In this document: positions 37,231 to 46,013 of the stretch, piece by piece
How positions within the stretch are numbered: position 1 is the stretch's first letter
Layout of the letters: each line of letters begins with the position of its first letter
Assembly: GCF_002148795.1 (NCBI RefSeq)
Contig: NZ_MPOB01000010.1
Span: forward strand, 46,014-110,013
DNA length: 64,000 nucleotides
Direction of reading: 5' to 3'
Source of the DNA: Oceanibaculum nanhaiense
GTDB taxonomy: Bacteria; Pseudomonadota; Alphaproteobacteria; Oceanibaculales; Oceanibaculaceae
Notes under the pieces: generated by a model
What the model saw: only the letters and a program-made list of their open reading frames with translations
Databases searched by the model: none
Told to the model about the DNA's origin: nothing
Position numbers and translations under genes: made by a program

Positions 37231-38178
37231 ATGCTGCACGATCTCTTCACCGACGACACCTTCGAACCCCATCACGCGGCATCGCCAACCGCCCATGTCC
37301 TCGACGAAATGGCGCTTCACGGTACCCGTCCTGGCCCGGACGATCCGGAGCGCCTGTCCGTGCCCGAAGCCGACCGTGCCGAGCAGGAGATCGAGACCGC
37401 CGCAGCCGCCCTCATTGCCCTCATGGCCGATACGGCGCTCGATGACGATCTCGATGACGTCCTCTGGGGCTTCGCCAATCTCTTCCACCGCCGCATCGGC
37501 TGGCTCGACCGCTTGCTCGATGACAACGAGATGACGCAGCGGCGCTTGGCAAGCGAGCAGGACGGCTCGGAGGTCAAATCGGTCGAACTCGAGCGCCTGA
37601 TTGCCCGCGGCGAGGCATTGCTCGAACGCCGCGCCGCCTTCGAGAACCTCCGCGACCTTGCCGCCACTCAATTCGAATCCGCGACCGGTTCCGCCTGGCG
37701 GCCCCGCACTGGCTCGATGACGAACCGGCGGACGATGACGGCAACCATGATCGACAGCCGCGACTTCATCGCCGCCAAGCGCCGGGCCGAGATCGAGCCG
37801 CTGCTGCCCACCGGTCCGCGCATCGCGTTCACCGGCGGCGTCGACTGCAACGATCACGCCCGCATCTGGGAGGCCCTCGACAAGGCCCGCGCCAAGCATC
37901 CCGATATGGTGCTCATCCATGGCGGATCACCGAAAGGCGCCGAAAAGATCGCCGCCTGCTGGGCCGACAATCGCGGCGTGGCGCAGATCGTCTTCAAGCC
38001 CGATTGGACCCGCCATCGGAACGCAGCCCCCTTCAAGCGCAACGACCAAATGCTCGAAGCGCTCCCCATCGGCGTCATCGCCTTCCCCGGCTCGGGAATC
38101 TCGCAGAACCTCGCCGACAAGGCGCGGAAGATGGGGATCGCGGTGTGGCGGTTCGACAAGGGCGAGGGTGGCGCGTGA
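37231..38178 (+). CDS. DUF2493 (SLOG-fold) protein
   Basis: A 315-residue protein. The C-terminal 120 residues are the DUF2493/YspA SLOG nucleotide-binding domain: RIAFTGGVDCNDHARIWEAL, LIHGGSPKGAEKIAACWA and the ending FPGSGISQNLADKARKMGI. SLOG proteins bind nucleotide-derived ligands, and some act in defence; mobile-element DUF2493 members have no assigned role. The N-terminal 190 residues are helical and acidic. ATG 37231 follows GGGAGACAG. Confidence 0.85.
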   Translation: MLHDLFTDDTFEPHHAASPTAHVLDEMALHGTRPGPDDPERLSVPEADRAEQEIETAAAALIALMADTALDDDLDDVLWGFANLFHRRIGWLDRLLDDNEMTQRRLASEQDGSEVKSVELERLIARGEALLERRAAFENLRDLAATQFESATGSAWRPRTGSMTNRRTMTATMIDSRDFIAAKRRAEIEPLLPTGPRIAFTGGVDCNDHARIWEALDKARAKHPDMVLIHGGSPKGAEKIAACWADNRGVAQIVFKPDWTRHRNAAPFKRNDQMLEALPIGVIAFPGSGISQNLADKARKMGIAVWRFDKGEGGA

Positions 38179-38259
38179 CGCGCCGCCCCATTTCTCATGC
38201 AAGTCTTTGTCCCTTGAATGCCCGCGCCGACAGGTCTGCTCCTGCGGGCCGAATCCAGC

Positions 38260-39576
38260 TCAGTCGCTCCGCATTCCTTCCTCCGGAGACCAGGTTCTAT
38301 GTCCGACTATTCGCCGTGGTGGTGGGCTGCTCAGCAATGCCAGACCATCCCGATATAGAGCGTAGGCGTATTCAGATTCGGGCGAGACATCGCTCCCTTC
38401 GCCTCGATCCATGGCGAAACCAGAGGGCTCGATACGTGGGAGTTCGAGGACTGCGGGCATGTTCTCTCGCCCGCTGCGGATGATGGCGCTTAGAGAGTTC
38501 AGAAACCGTTCAGCAGACTTTTCCTCCATGACGAACCATCCCGCAAAGCCATCGCCGCTTCGTCGCAGCATGCGCCTCCGCGGGAAACGCGGCCACCATC
38601 TCGGATGAAACCAGAGGTCTTCCAGCCAGTGGGGATAGTCGTGGAATGGCCAGAGGGGTTCCGCGCTGGCGAGAAAAGTTCGACCCGCGTAGGGAATTGT
38701 CAGGAAGCTCAGCGGTAGAGCGACATCGGGGCGCTCCCCTCCAGCGCGAACCCAATCGATCCAAGCCACAATGCTCGGCGCATCCATAAGAGAAAAATTG
38801 GCGCGATGCGTCGCGAGCGCGAGCGAGGTCGGCGCCGACTCCGGGCTCAAACCCGAGGTCGATTCCGTGGGAGGCGACTGCTTGCCACGCGGCTTGGAAA
38901 TGCGCGTCTCGGCAGCATGTAGAAAGGCGCCCGCTGATCCTGGTCTTGAGCCGAACGCAATCGAGTAGCCGTGAATGACCTTACCGTGGGGTGATTCTGC
39001 CGCCAGATGGGGCTTCACCTGCTTGCTGTACTTGCGCTTTGCCTGTCCGGTGATAGTCGCGGCCGAGACGTTGGCGGCGAACGATCCACGCGCTTCCGCC
39101 AGCACCACGCCGTGGTCGGCAACCGCACCGTCCCCGTAAATGAAGTCGGCATGCGGGGCGAGCGTGCTCGAAAGGCAAGCAGCATTGTCGCGCCATGTAT
39201 AGCCGAGCGCATTCATGAGCAAATCGGTGACGCCGGCGCCGATGCGCCCGGCGAAGGCGGTACGTTCCGCATCGGCCAGCGAGTTGATGTGTTGCGTGAG
39301 CGCGAATGCGGCGCCGTCTTCAATCAGCCATTCCACTTCAGTCAGGGCGCTGTCTCCCCACCGCGACAGCATTTCCGGCGGTGCATCCCGCAGCGTTGCC
39401 GTTCTTGCGATCGATGCCGCAAGAGCCGTCGGGCCGAAGGTCAGGGTCTTGCACATGTCGGGGGCATTGAAGCCCACGGAAATCGGGCTTGGGTTATTCC
39501 GATGGCGCGTGTGTCCGGTGATGCCGACCGATTTTTCGGATCGCCAGACCGCAGCGGAGGTCAAGACATCGCTCAT
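38260..39576 (-). CDS. Uncharacterised protein with possible PD-(D/E)XK-like motif, partner of DUF6650 gene
   Basis: A 438-residue protein from ATG 39576 (GGAAG six bases upstream); ATG 39642 would overlap the DUF6650 stop by 11 bases and is an alternative. I do not recognise the family. Residues 138-175 contain ADFIYGDG, then VVLAEARGSFAANVSAA and TGQAKRKYSKQVKPHL. An acidic residue followed by E-A-R/K-G and a basic helix is the look of a PD-(D/E)XK nuclease core, with Arg where Lys is usual. The C-terminal half is rich in tryptophan (PHWLEDLWFHPRWWPRF). It is encoded against the ICE backbone direction, directly behind the DUF6650 gene. Confidence 0.6.
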   Translation of the reverse strand: MSDVLTSAAVWRSEKSVGITGHTRHRNNPSPISVGFNAPDMCKTLTFGPTALAASIARTATLRDAPPEMLSRWGDSALTEVEWLIEDGAAFALTQHINSLADAERTAFAGRIGAGVTDLLMNALGYTWRDNAACLSSTLAPHADFIYGDGAVADHGVVLAEARGSFAANVSAATITGQAKRKYSKQVKPHLAAESPHGKVIHGYSIAFGSRPGSAGAFLHAAETRISKPRGKQSPPTESTSGLSPESAPTSLALATHRANFSLMDAPSIVAWIDWVRAGGERPDVALPLSFLTIPYAGRTFLASAEPLWPFHDYPHWLEDLWFHPRWWPRFPRRRMLRRSGDGFAGWFVMEEKSAERFLNSLSAIIRSGRENMPAVLELPRIEPSGFAMDRGEGSDVSPESEYAYALYRDGLALLSSPPPRRIVGHRTWSPEEGMRSD

Positions 39577-39631
39577 GAGATGCTTCCGGCCGACAGCTTG
39601 CCCCGTCCGCTCCGCGTCTGTCGCAGCACCT

Positions 39632-40171
39632 TCATGATGCATCGTCTGCCGAAGGTAGGATCGATGCGAGTTCGCCCTCGATATCGATGCCATATTGATA
39701 GGCAAGCGCGGCGACATGAGTGCCAAATGTCGCCCGCAGTTCACCAAGAGCGACGAAAAATGGCGGGCTGCCTTCTTCGTCGCCGAAACGCCCTCGGCCA
39801 TACCAGGGCGGCAGGTTGCGGAAATCCGGATGCGGCTCCTCGAGGAACTTTCGACAGGCGGCTCGCATAGCCCGGACGGACCCGGCGGCACGAGCGGTCT
39901 CAGGCAGTGCCTGCAATGTCTGTGTCAGCAGTTCGCGCATCTGCAGCACCGAAGCGGTCACTTGTGAGACGACTTCGAGATGGTATGGGACGAAGAGAAC
40001 GCGCCGGTCTTCCAGCGCGGTCAGCAACCCCCGGATAATCTCTCGTTCGTCAGCGGGAGGCGTCCACTGAACGCCAAAAAATGGCAGCGAGAACCCGGTT
40101 AATCGATGGGCCAGCGATTTCGCCGCTATCTTTCCCTTCTTCGTGATGTCACCCGATTTGCTCACGCCCAA
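39632..40171 (-). CDS. DUF6650-like protein
   Basis: A protein of 177-179 residues. KSLAHRLTGFSLPFFGVQWTPP followed by LLTALEDRRVLFVPYHLEV and SVLQMRELLTQTL matches my memory of DUF6650. There is no ATG: TTG 40171 or GTG 40165 would start it, the latter with GGGGA seven bases upstream. No catalytic motif, membrane segment or signal is visible. Together with the following gene it forms an isolated two-gene minus-strand operon inside the ICE backbone, the typical setting of cargo. Confidence 0.7.
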   Translation of the reverse strand: MGVSKSGDITKKGKIAAKSLAHRLTGFSLPFFGVQWTPPADEREIIRGLLTALEDRRVLFVPYHLEVVSQVTASVLQMRELLTQTLQALPETARAAGSVRAMRAACRKFLEEPHPDFRNLPPWYGRGRFGDEEGSPPFFVALGELRATFGTHVAALAYQYGIDIEGELASILPSADDAS

Positions 40172-41151
40172 ATCCCCAATTGTTCGACGGATCTACAATA
40201 ACCCAAGATGGAATCTACCATCGTTTGTGAAATTTGCGGCACATCAAACCAGCCGAGGGCATCAGAGAAACCTTTGTCGCGGCAACCGTAATAGGGTGAG
40301 AAGGGTGCCGGAAGATGTGGCGCCCGCGCGGGGACAAGCCCCGCGCGCCGGGCTCTCGTGAACCGAACCGCCTTCGGCGTTTCGGCCTTCGGCTTCGATC
40401 CCTGGCGCGAACGCCCGCTCCGCGGGCGGGTGGCGGTCCAACGACAGGCCAAGACGCGGCCCGCCGGACGCGATGGTGACGAGGCCTGGAGGGGAGAATG
40501 CGGCGTTGGCCATGGCTCCCGAGTGCAGGTTGGAATGCCATCCTTCCTGTATCTCCGGCTGCGATGGGCGTGCGTATGAGGCCGAAATGTGCGCGGCACG
40601 CAGGCGGTCGGATGGGTCTCGCTGCCTGCGGCTACGGTGGCGCAGCCGCGCCAGTTTCATCGGCGCAGCGATGCCGTCAACGGCGCGGAGCGGGGAGCTT
40701 TGGACATGCCCGGAACGCGGTCGAAGTCTGAAGAGTTGGCGGTTTTCGTGTCGTTGTAACCCCGGCCAAGCCGTTGTCCGATGCGGTGAACTCGGTGGCG
40801 GGAAAGGCCATGGCGCTCCTTCGCCAACTGTTCATCGAGGCAGTCACCATCCCTGCATGTCTCTCATCGCGTAAATCCCGCGCCGGTCCGTTCAACCCGC
40901 CGTCCGGGCAAATTTCCCCTGCCGCGAAAAGTGCTCCGCTGACGCTGCGCCCCTTCGGGTGACGGCGAAGCCGTCAACTTTTCCCGGCATTCCTCGCGTC
41001 CGCTTCGCTCCAAATTTTCCCTCCCGGCGGGTCCTCCACTTCGTTCCGGCCCTCCGCTTACGCTGCGGGTGAACCGGCCCGCCTATGCGGTCTTTCCGCT
41101 GGAGCCATCGCAGGGATGGTCCCTGCGACGAACAGCGAAAGGATCATCACC
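40172..41151. other. 980-base non-coding region rich in inverted repeats
   Basis: Several open frames exist, but none has family-like sequence or a ribosome site. The region holds perfect hairpins GCGCGGGG/CCCCGCGC (40326-40346) and CGCCCGC/GCGGGCG (40412-40428). It also holds short repeated phrases such as CTCCACTTCGTTCCGGCCCT, near 41035, related to those near 37124. It separates the cargo pair from the DUF736 section; a replication or regulatory role is possible but unsupported. Confidence 0.5.
41108..41128 (+). promoter_or_regulatory. Leader hairpin before DUF736
   Basis: TCGCAGGG and CCCTGCGA are exact complements with a five-base loop, ending 23 bases before the DUF736 start codon. Confidence 0.5.
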
Positions 41152-41490
41152 ATGGCCATCACCCTCGGCACGTTCACCAAGCAGAACGACGGCAGCTTCA
41201 CCGGGACCCTCAAGACCCTCAACGTCACCGCCAACCTCGTCATCGTCCCCGTGGACAAGATGTCCGAAAACGCCCCCGACTATCGCGTCTATGCCGGTAA
41301 CGGCCAGCGCTACGAGGTCGGCGCCGGTTGGAGCCAGGTCGCCAAGTCGAGCGGTGAGACCTACCTGAACCTCAAGATCGCCGCGCCGGAATTCGGCCCC
41401 AACTGGGTGCGCGCCCGCCTCGTCAAGCTGGAGACGCCGATGGAGGACAGCACCTCGCACCTCGCCCTGTGGGAGCCGCGCGAGCGCTGA
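41152..41490 (+). CDS. DUF736 family protein
   Basis: A 112-residue protein. It matches DUF736 throughout: MAITLGTFTKQNDGSFTG, LNVTANLVIVPVDK, DYRVYAGNGQRYEVGAGW and a conserved tail LALWEPRER. DUF736 genes occur near relaxase and secretion genes on rhizobial plasmids and ICEs; the function is unknown. AAGGAT lies eight bases before ATG 41152. It is a single-gene unit between a leader hairpin and a strong terminator, suggesting high, independent expression. Confidence 0.93.
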   Translation: MAITLGTFTKQNDGSFTGTLKTLNVTANLVIVPVDKMSENAPDYRVYAGNGQRYEVGAGWSQVAKSSGETYLNLKIAAPEFGPNWVRARLVKLETPMEDSTSHLALWEPRER

Positions 41491-41507
41491 TCCCGCCCAC
41501 TCCCGAA

Positions 41508-41536
41508 GGCCCCGCCGGAGCACATCCGGCGGGGCC
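41508..41536 (+). terminator. Rho-independent-like terminator after DUF736
   Basis: GGCCCCGCCGGA pairs perfectly with TCCGGCGGGGCC around a five-base loop, followed by TATCTT. It lies 18 bases after the stop. The rest of the 333-base gap up to 41823 has no gene; it contains C-rich repeats and the next leader hairpin. Confidence 0.8.
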
Positions 41537-41783
41537 TATCTTCGTGCATTCCGCCGCGCCCGACCGCCGCAATCCAAGCGGTGTCGGCGCTGGTCGCGCC
41601 GACGGGCTTTCCGTCTCGATCTTCCCATTCTGCCATCCGGCGTAACGAGCCTGTAAAGGATCGCGGGCACCCTCCAAAATACTCCGTTCCGCTGGCGCTC
41701 CACTCCGCATTTTGGCTCCTCCCGCGCCCGCTTCGCGGCGGCTTCGCCGTCCTTGACAGGCTCTATCCGGATGACCGGGGACC

Positions 41784-41804
41784 CCGTTCTCGACGGGAGA
41801 ACGG
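41784..41804 (+). promoter_or_regulatory. Leader hairpin before the 70-aa gene
   Basis: CCGTTCTC (41784-41791) and GAGAACGG (41797-41804) are exact complements. The ribosome site AAGGAGG follows ten bases later. Confidence 0.5.
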
Positions 41805-41823
41805 CTCAATCAAGGAGGTTCCC

Positions 41824-42036
41824 ATGTCCATCCAGATCAATTTCACCCACGACATCCGCGTTGAGTATCGCGGCCATTTCTACGCTGAGGACGAGCTGCG
41901 CGAGAGCATCTGGCTCGTCAATATGGAGCTGCGCAACGGCCTGCCGCAGCGCGAGCGCATCGAGGCCAAGCGGCAGATCGCGGAAATGGAAGCAGCGCTC
42001 AAGGCGCTTGTGACGGCCGAGAGAGCGGGGCGTTGA
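41824..42036 (+). CDS. Small ICE hypothetical protein, 70 aa
   Basis: Consensus AAGGAGG sits four to five bases before ATG 41824, which decides the start. The protein begins MSIQINFTHDIRVEYRGHFY and continues as a charged helix (ELRNGLPQRERIEAKRQIAEMEAALKAL), so it probably forms a helical dimer. I do not recognise the family. Its stop codon lies inside the loop of the terminator hairpin at 42025-42047. Confidence 0.8.
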   Translation: MSIQINFTHDIRVEYRGHFYAEDELRESIWLVNMELRNGLPQRERIEAKRQIAEMEAALKALVTAERAGR

Positions 42037-42047
42037 GCCCCGCTTTT
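42025..42047 (+). terminator. Terminator overlapping the 70-aa gene stop
   Basis: GCGGGGC and GCCCCGC form a perfect stem with loop GTTGA, followed by TTTT. The stop TGA is in the loop region. Confidence 0.85.
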
Positions 42048-42200
42048 CGCGGCGTTTTCGAGCCGGACGCCGCTTTCCTGTTCCTCATTGCCGAAGGGGG
42101 ATCGTTTTCGGCACCCCCCGTTTTCCGATCCTGAGCAAGCGCGCTCCCCGCCGACATCCTTCGCCCATTCGCGTCGAACTTCGCCGAAAGGAGGCAAAGG

Positions 42201-42440
42201 ATGATCGATCACACATCGAGAGCGGCCGAAGCCCGCAAAGGCTCGCCGTTCCTCTCCACGCGGGAGGCCGCATTCTATCTCGGCCTCTCCTTCCGCACCC
42301 TTGAAAAGATGCGCCTGACAGGCAACGGCCCGCGCTTCCGCAAGCATGGCCGCTTTGTCCGCTACCACATCGCCGACCTCGATTCCTGGTCGGAAGGACG
42401 GCGGCATTCCTCCACATCTGATGAGGGAGAACGCGGATGA
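42201..42440 (+). CDS. AlpA/MerR-like helix-turn-helix protein, 79 aa
   Basis: AAAGGAGG precedes ATG 42201. The winged-helix excisionase-type core is FLSTREAAFYLGLSFRTLEKMRLTGNGPRFRKHGRFVRYHIADLDSW, typical of AlpA/excisionase-like small proteins that control element excision or transfer genes. It overlaps the TraF-like gene (ATGA), so it probably regulates or is co-produced with the transfer cluster that follows. Confidence 0.88.
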   Translation: MIDHTSRAAEARKGSPFLSTREAAFYLGLSFRTLEKMRLTGNGPRFRKHGRFVRYHIADLDSWSEGRRHSSTSDEGERG

Positions 42441-42940
42441 AAAGGCCCGCTTTTCTTCCTCTCGCCGCCACGCTTGCGGGCATCGCGCTCGTAGGCTTCT
42501 CCGCCATCGCGCATCCCCAGCCACACGTTGTCTGGAACGCTTCCGCCAGCGCGCCGATCGGTCTTTATCGCGTCATCGCCGGCGCGCCAGAACGCGGCGA
42601 CTTCGTCCTCGTCCGCCTCCCGAAGTCCATTGAAAAGCTGGCCGCTATTCGCGGCTATCTGCCCGCCGGCGTGCCGCTCATCAAGCGCATTGCCGCCGTC
42701 GCCGGCGATGATGTTTGCGCCTTCGACGGGGCCATCATCGTCAATGGCGAAATCGTTGCCCGCCAGCGCAAGGTGGATCGGGCAGGACGTTCCCTGCCGC
42801 GCTGGAATGAATGCCGGGAACTTGTCCAGGGCGAATTCTTCCTCCTGACGAAAGCCCCGGACTCCTTCGACAGCCGCTATTTCGGGCCGGAGACGAGCGC
42901 CCGCGTGATCGGGAGGCTCGCCGCGCTATGGATCGACTGA
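42437..42940 (+). CDS. traF: S26 signal peptidase, TraF-like
   Basis: A 167-residue protein with one N-terminal membrane segment (residues 5-25). Catalytic Ser lies in SASAPIGLYR near residue 37 and the general-base Lys in VPLIKRIAAVAGD near 82, the S26 dyad. Later boxes GDFVLVRL and SRYFGP fit TraF, which processes and cyclises conjugative pilin. It overlaps the transglycosylase gene by 13 bases, and both belong to the transfer operon. Confidence 0.9.
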   Translation: MKRPAFLPLAATLAGIALVGFSAIAHPQPHVVWNASASAPIGLYRVIAGAPERGDFVLVRLPKSIEKLAAIRGYLPAGVPLIKRIAAVAGDDVCAFDGAIIVNGEIVARQRKVDRAGRSLPRWNECRELVQGEFFLLTKAPDSFDSRYFGPETSARVIGRLAALWID

Positions 42941-43575
42941 GCCCCCTTATCTTCGCGGCGGCTGTTATCGTCACGCCCGCCGAGGCCGCCGCTGTCGACC
43001 AGTTTCAGGGGCACATTGTCGAAGCGTCGCAGCGTTTCGGCATTCCCGTCAGATGGATCGAGGTGGTCATCATGGCCGAGAGCAGCGGCGACCCGAAGGC
43101 CGTCTCACCCAAGGGCGCCATGGGCCTGATGCAGCTCATGCCGGACACATGGGCGGAGTTGCGCGATCAGCATGATCTCGGCGCCGATCCCTTCGATCCG
43201 CGCACGAATATCCTCGCCGGAACCGCCTATCTCAAGGCCATGCAGCACCGGTTCGGCTATCCGGCGCTCTTCGCCGCCTACAACGCCGGACCGGGCCGCT
43301 ACGCGGACCATCTGCGGACCGGAAAACCGCTTCCCGCCGAGACCCGCGACTATGTCGCGCGCATCGTAGAGATGCTCGCGGACGCGGGCGGATTCGCTCT
43401 GCACGCAACGACTACCCCGCCGACCGGCACGCGGAGTCCCGATCAAATCGCCTCCGGTCATCGGCTCTTTTTCTCGCTCTCGCCGACGAAAAACGAGGCC
43501 GCAAATGACGAAAATTCCGTCCCGAATGGTGAGCTTTTCGTACCGCTTTCGACGCGAAAGTCGGATGAAAAATGA
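42928..43575 (+). CDS. Lytic transglycosylase (VirB1-like, SLT domain)
   Basis: A 215-residue protein with an N-terminal signal peptide (residues 1-22). The SLT domain carries IMAESSGDPKAVSPKGAMGLMQLMP, with catalytic Glu near residue 50, plus NILAGTAYLKAM and FAAYNAGPGR. It opens peptidoglycan for the conjugation channel. The C-terminal 60 residues are low in structure. A hairpin followed by TTTCT at 43632 probably ends the transcript. Confidence 0.9.
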   Translation: MDRLSPLIFAAAVIVTPAEAAAVDQFQGHIVEASQRFGIPVRWIEVVIMAESSGDPKAVSPKGAMGLMQLMPDTWAELRDQHDLGADPFDPRTNILAGTAYLKAMQHRFGYPALFAAYNAGPGRYADHLRTGKPLPAETRDYVARIVEMLADAGGFALHATTTPPTGTRSPDQIASGHRLFFSLSPTKNEAANDENSVPNGELFVPLSTRKSDEK

Positions 43576-43631
43576 GGCGAGAAATACAGCGCCAGAGTCC
43601 GCTTCCCCATGCGCTCCTCGCTCCTTCCTTC

Positions 43632-43662
43632 GCCCGGCGGCGCGGCTTCGCCGCCGTCGGGC
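43632..43662 (+). terminator. Terminator-like hairpin after the transglycosylase
   Basis: GCCCGGCGGCG pairs imperfectly with CGCCGCCGTCGGGC around CGGCTT, followed by TTTCT. Confidence 0.6.
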
Positions 43663-43751
43663 TTTCTCGCCACCAGTCGATGTGATCGCAGATGATCGCG
43701 GATGGTCGTAAAGAGGCTGAGGGGAGCCGCGTAAGGCAAGATGAAGCTCCG

Positions 43752-43887
43752 GCACCATCTGCGGTGTCGCGCATCGTAAGCCTTTGTCTGCACATCGATG
43801 TTCCCGTGGGCGGATGGTGCTATGCACCTCCGGGGTGGTGCCATGGGGGTCGCAACTCCCCGGTTTTCCTGGGGTCGTTTGGCACCA
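43752..43887. other. Inverted-repeat cluster before the relaxase, candidate oriT
   Basis: Five GGTGC/GCACC units occur in 136 bases. GCACCATC (43752-43759) is complementary to GATGGTGC (43813-43820). GGTGC/GCACC flank TAT at 43816-43828. TGGTGCCA (43836-43843) is the exact complement of TGGCACCA (43880-43887), enclosing a CCCCGG/CCTGGGG region. Relaxase genes are commonly next to their oriT, and this gap has no gene. It could instead be an operator array for the relaxase promoter. Confidence 0.5.
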
Positions 43888-43941
43888 ATTTCCAGAGGCC
43901 AGTTTCGCTACCATTTTATGGGGATTGATGAGGAGCGGACC

Positions 43942-45933
43942 GTGTTCGACGACGACGATTTCAAACCCAAGCTCGGCAAGATCCGCTCGCGCGGCTCGAA
44001 GGGCGGCCGCAAATTCCTGCATCAGGTTTTGGCTGCATCAAACCTCGCGCGCGGCGGAGCGGGCGGCACACGCAAGTCCCGCTTCACCGGCAGCCGCATC
44101 GGGCGCGGCGCAGGCGTCGGGCGCGTGCTGGCGAACCGAGACCGTTACGCAGCCTTCCGCCAGCGCCGCGTCATCATCAAATCCCGCATCGCCAAGCTGG
44201 CCGGCAAGGGGATGGCCAAGGGAATGGAAAGCGCGCGAGCGCATCTGCGCTATATCCAGCGCGACGGCGTGACCCGCGAGGGCGAGCCGGGTGAGCTTTA
44301 CGGCGCCGAGCAGGACCGGGCGGACGGAAAAGCCTTCCTGGAGCGTTCCGAGGGCGACCGCCATCAGTTCCGCTTCATCGTCTCGGCCGAGGACGGCGCG
44401 GAATACGACGACCTCAAGCCGCTCACCCGCCGCCTGATGAACCGCATGGAGGAAGATCTCGGTACCAAGCTCGATTGGGTGGCGGTCGATCATTACAACA
44501 CCGGCCATCCGCACACGCATATCCTGGTGCGTGGCCGCGACGAGCGCGGCAAGGACCTCATCATCGCCCGCGATTACATCACCACCGGCATGCGCGAGCG
44601 CGCCGCGGAGATCGTCAGCCTGGATTTCGGGCCGCGCTCGGATTTCGAGATCGAGAACCGGCTGCGCCGCGAGATCGAGCAGGAGCGCCTGACCAGCATC
44701 GATCGCCGCCTCATCCGTGACATGGACGATGCTGGTCTCGTCGCCGCGACTGACCGCGACGCCTTCCAGCAGAGCCTGCGCGTGGGCCGGCTGCAGAAGC
44801 TGAAGCGGCTCGGCTTGGCCGAGGAACTTCGCCCCGGCCAGTGGCGGCTGGAAGTGGGGCTGGAGGATACGCTCCGCCGCATGGGCGAGCGCGGCGACAT
44901 CATCAAGACCATGCACCGCGAAACGGCCGGGCAAAACATCGCCCGCAGCCCCGGCGATTACGTCATCCTCGACCTAGGAGACCCGACCGCGAGCCCCGTC
45001 ATCGGGCGCGTGGTGGCGCGCGGGCTATCCGACGAACTCAAAGATCGCCATTATCTGATCGTCGACGGGGTAGATGGGCGGACCCATTACGTCGACATCG
45101 GCAGGGGCGAGGCGACCGAGCCGACACCGGACGGCAATATCGTCCGTGTGACGCCGAAGAACATCGAGCCTCGGCGCGTGGATCGAACCGTCGCTGAGGT
45201 CGCCGCTGCCAACGACGGGCGCTACACCATCGACCTGCACCTCAAGCACGATCCCCGCGCCACAGAGGATTACGCCGAGACCCATGTGCGGCGGCTCGAA
45301 GCCATCCGCCGCGCCACCGGTGGCGTTGCCCGTGAGCCCGACGGGACCTGGATCGTCGAGCCCGACCATCTCGACCGGGTGGTGGAATACGAGCGGAGCA
45401 TGGCTCGCGCAGCGCCGGTCATCGTCGAGAAGCTTTCCCATCTCACGCTCGACCGGCAGGTGGGCACCGACGGCGCCACCTGGCTCGACCGCGAGCTCGT
45501 CTCGGATCATCCGGAGCCCACCCGCGACTCCGGTTTCGGCCGGGAGGTGCGCGAGGCCCAGGCCCGCCGCCGGCAATGGCTGATCGCCGAGGGCCTCGCT
45601 CACGAGGAACAGAATCGGATCGTCTATCGTGCCAACATGCTTGCCGTTTTGCGCCGGCGCGAGCTCACTCGCGTGGCCGGTCAGCTCTCCGAGGAGTTGG
45701 GCCTTGCCTATGTCGAAGCCCGCCCCGGCGAGCCGGTGGAGGGGACGCTCCGCCGTTCCGTCCAACTCGCCAGCGGCAAATATGCGCTCGTCGAGAACAG
45801 CCGCGAATTCACCCTCGTCCCATGGCGCCCCATCCTCGAACGCCATGTCGGCAAGCAGGTCTCCGGCATCATGCGCGACGACGGCATCTCCTGGACAATT
45901 GGAAGGCAGAGGGGTGGGCCGAACATAACGTAG
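43942..45933 (+). CDS. rlx: Relaxase/mobilisation nuclease (DUF3363, VirD2-like)
   Basis: A 663-residue protein from GTG 43942, chosen because GAGGAG lies six bases upstream; ATG 43918 adds eight residues with no ribosome site. The relaxase domain carries DWVAVDHYNTGHPHTHILVRG near residues 180-200, with the three-histidine metal site, and a preceding RHQFRFIVSAEDG. The C-terminal half is DUF3363-like, ending GISWTIGRQRG. It would nick oriT and pilot single-stranded DNA. In related ICEs traG and trb genes follow; here the sequence changes abruptly instead. Confidence 0.92.
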   Translation: MFDDDDFKPKLGKIRSRGSKGGRKFLHQVLAASNLARGGAGGTRKSRFTGSRIGRGAGVGRVLANRDRYAAFRQRRVIIKSRIAKLAGKGMAKGMESARAHLRYIQRDGVTREGEPGELYGAEQDRADGKAFLERSEGDRHQFRFIVSAEDGAEYDDLKPLTRRLMNRMEEDLGTKLDWVAVDHYNTGHPHTHILVRGRDERGKDLIIARDYITTGMRERAAEIVSLDFGPRSDFEIENRLRREIEQERLTSIDRRLIRDMDDAGLVAATDRDAFQQSLRVGRLQKLKRLGLAEELRPGQWRLEVGLEDTLRRMGERGDIIKTMHRETAGQNIARSPGDYVILDLGDPTASPVIGRVVARGLSDELKDRHYLIVDGVDGRTHYVDIGRGEATEPTPDGNIVRVTPKNIEPRRVDRTVAEVAAANDGRYTIDLHLKHDPRATEDYAETHVRRLEAIRRATGGVAREPDGTWIVEPDHLDRVVEYERSMARAAPVIVEKLSHLTLDRQVGTDGATWLDRELVSDHPEPTRDSGFGREVREAQARRRQWLIAEGLAHEEQNRIVYRANMLAVLRRRELTRVAGQLSEELGLAYVEARPGEPVEGTLRRSVQLASGKYALVENSREFTLVPWRPILERHVGKQVSGIMRDDGISWTIGRQRGGPNIT

Positions 45934-46013
45934 TCATTCGTGGGGAAAGACCCGTCGGCAGGGGGCTTCAATTGACAATCGCGGTGTTGATCAAACGACG
46001 GCGCGACCTTCCG

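Noticed and set aside
40358..40731. Several short plus-strand frames in the inverted-repeat region
   Set aside because: They lack ribosome sites, overlap each other in different frames and look arginine-rich, as expected of non-coding GC-rich DNA.
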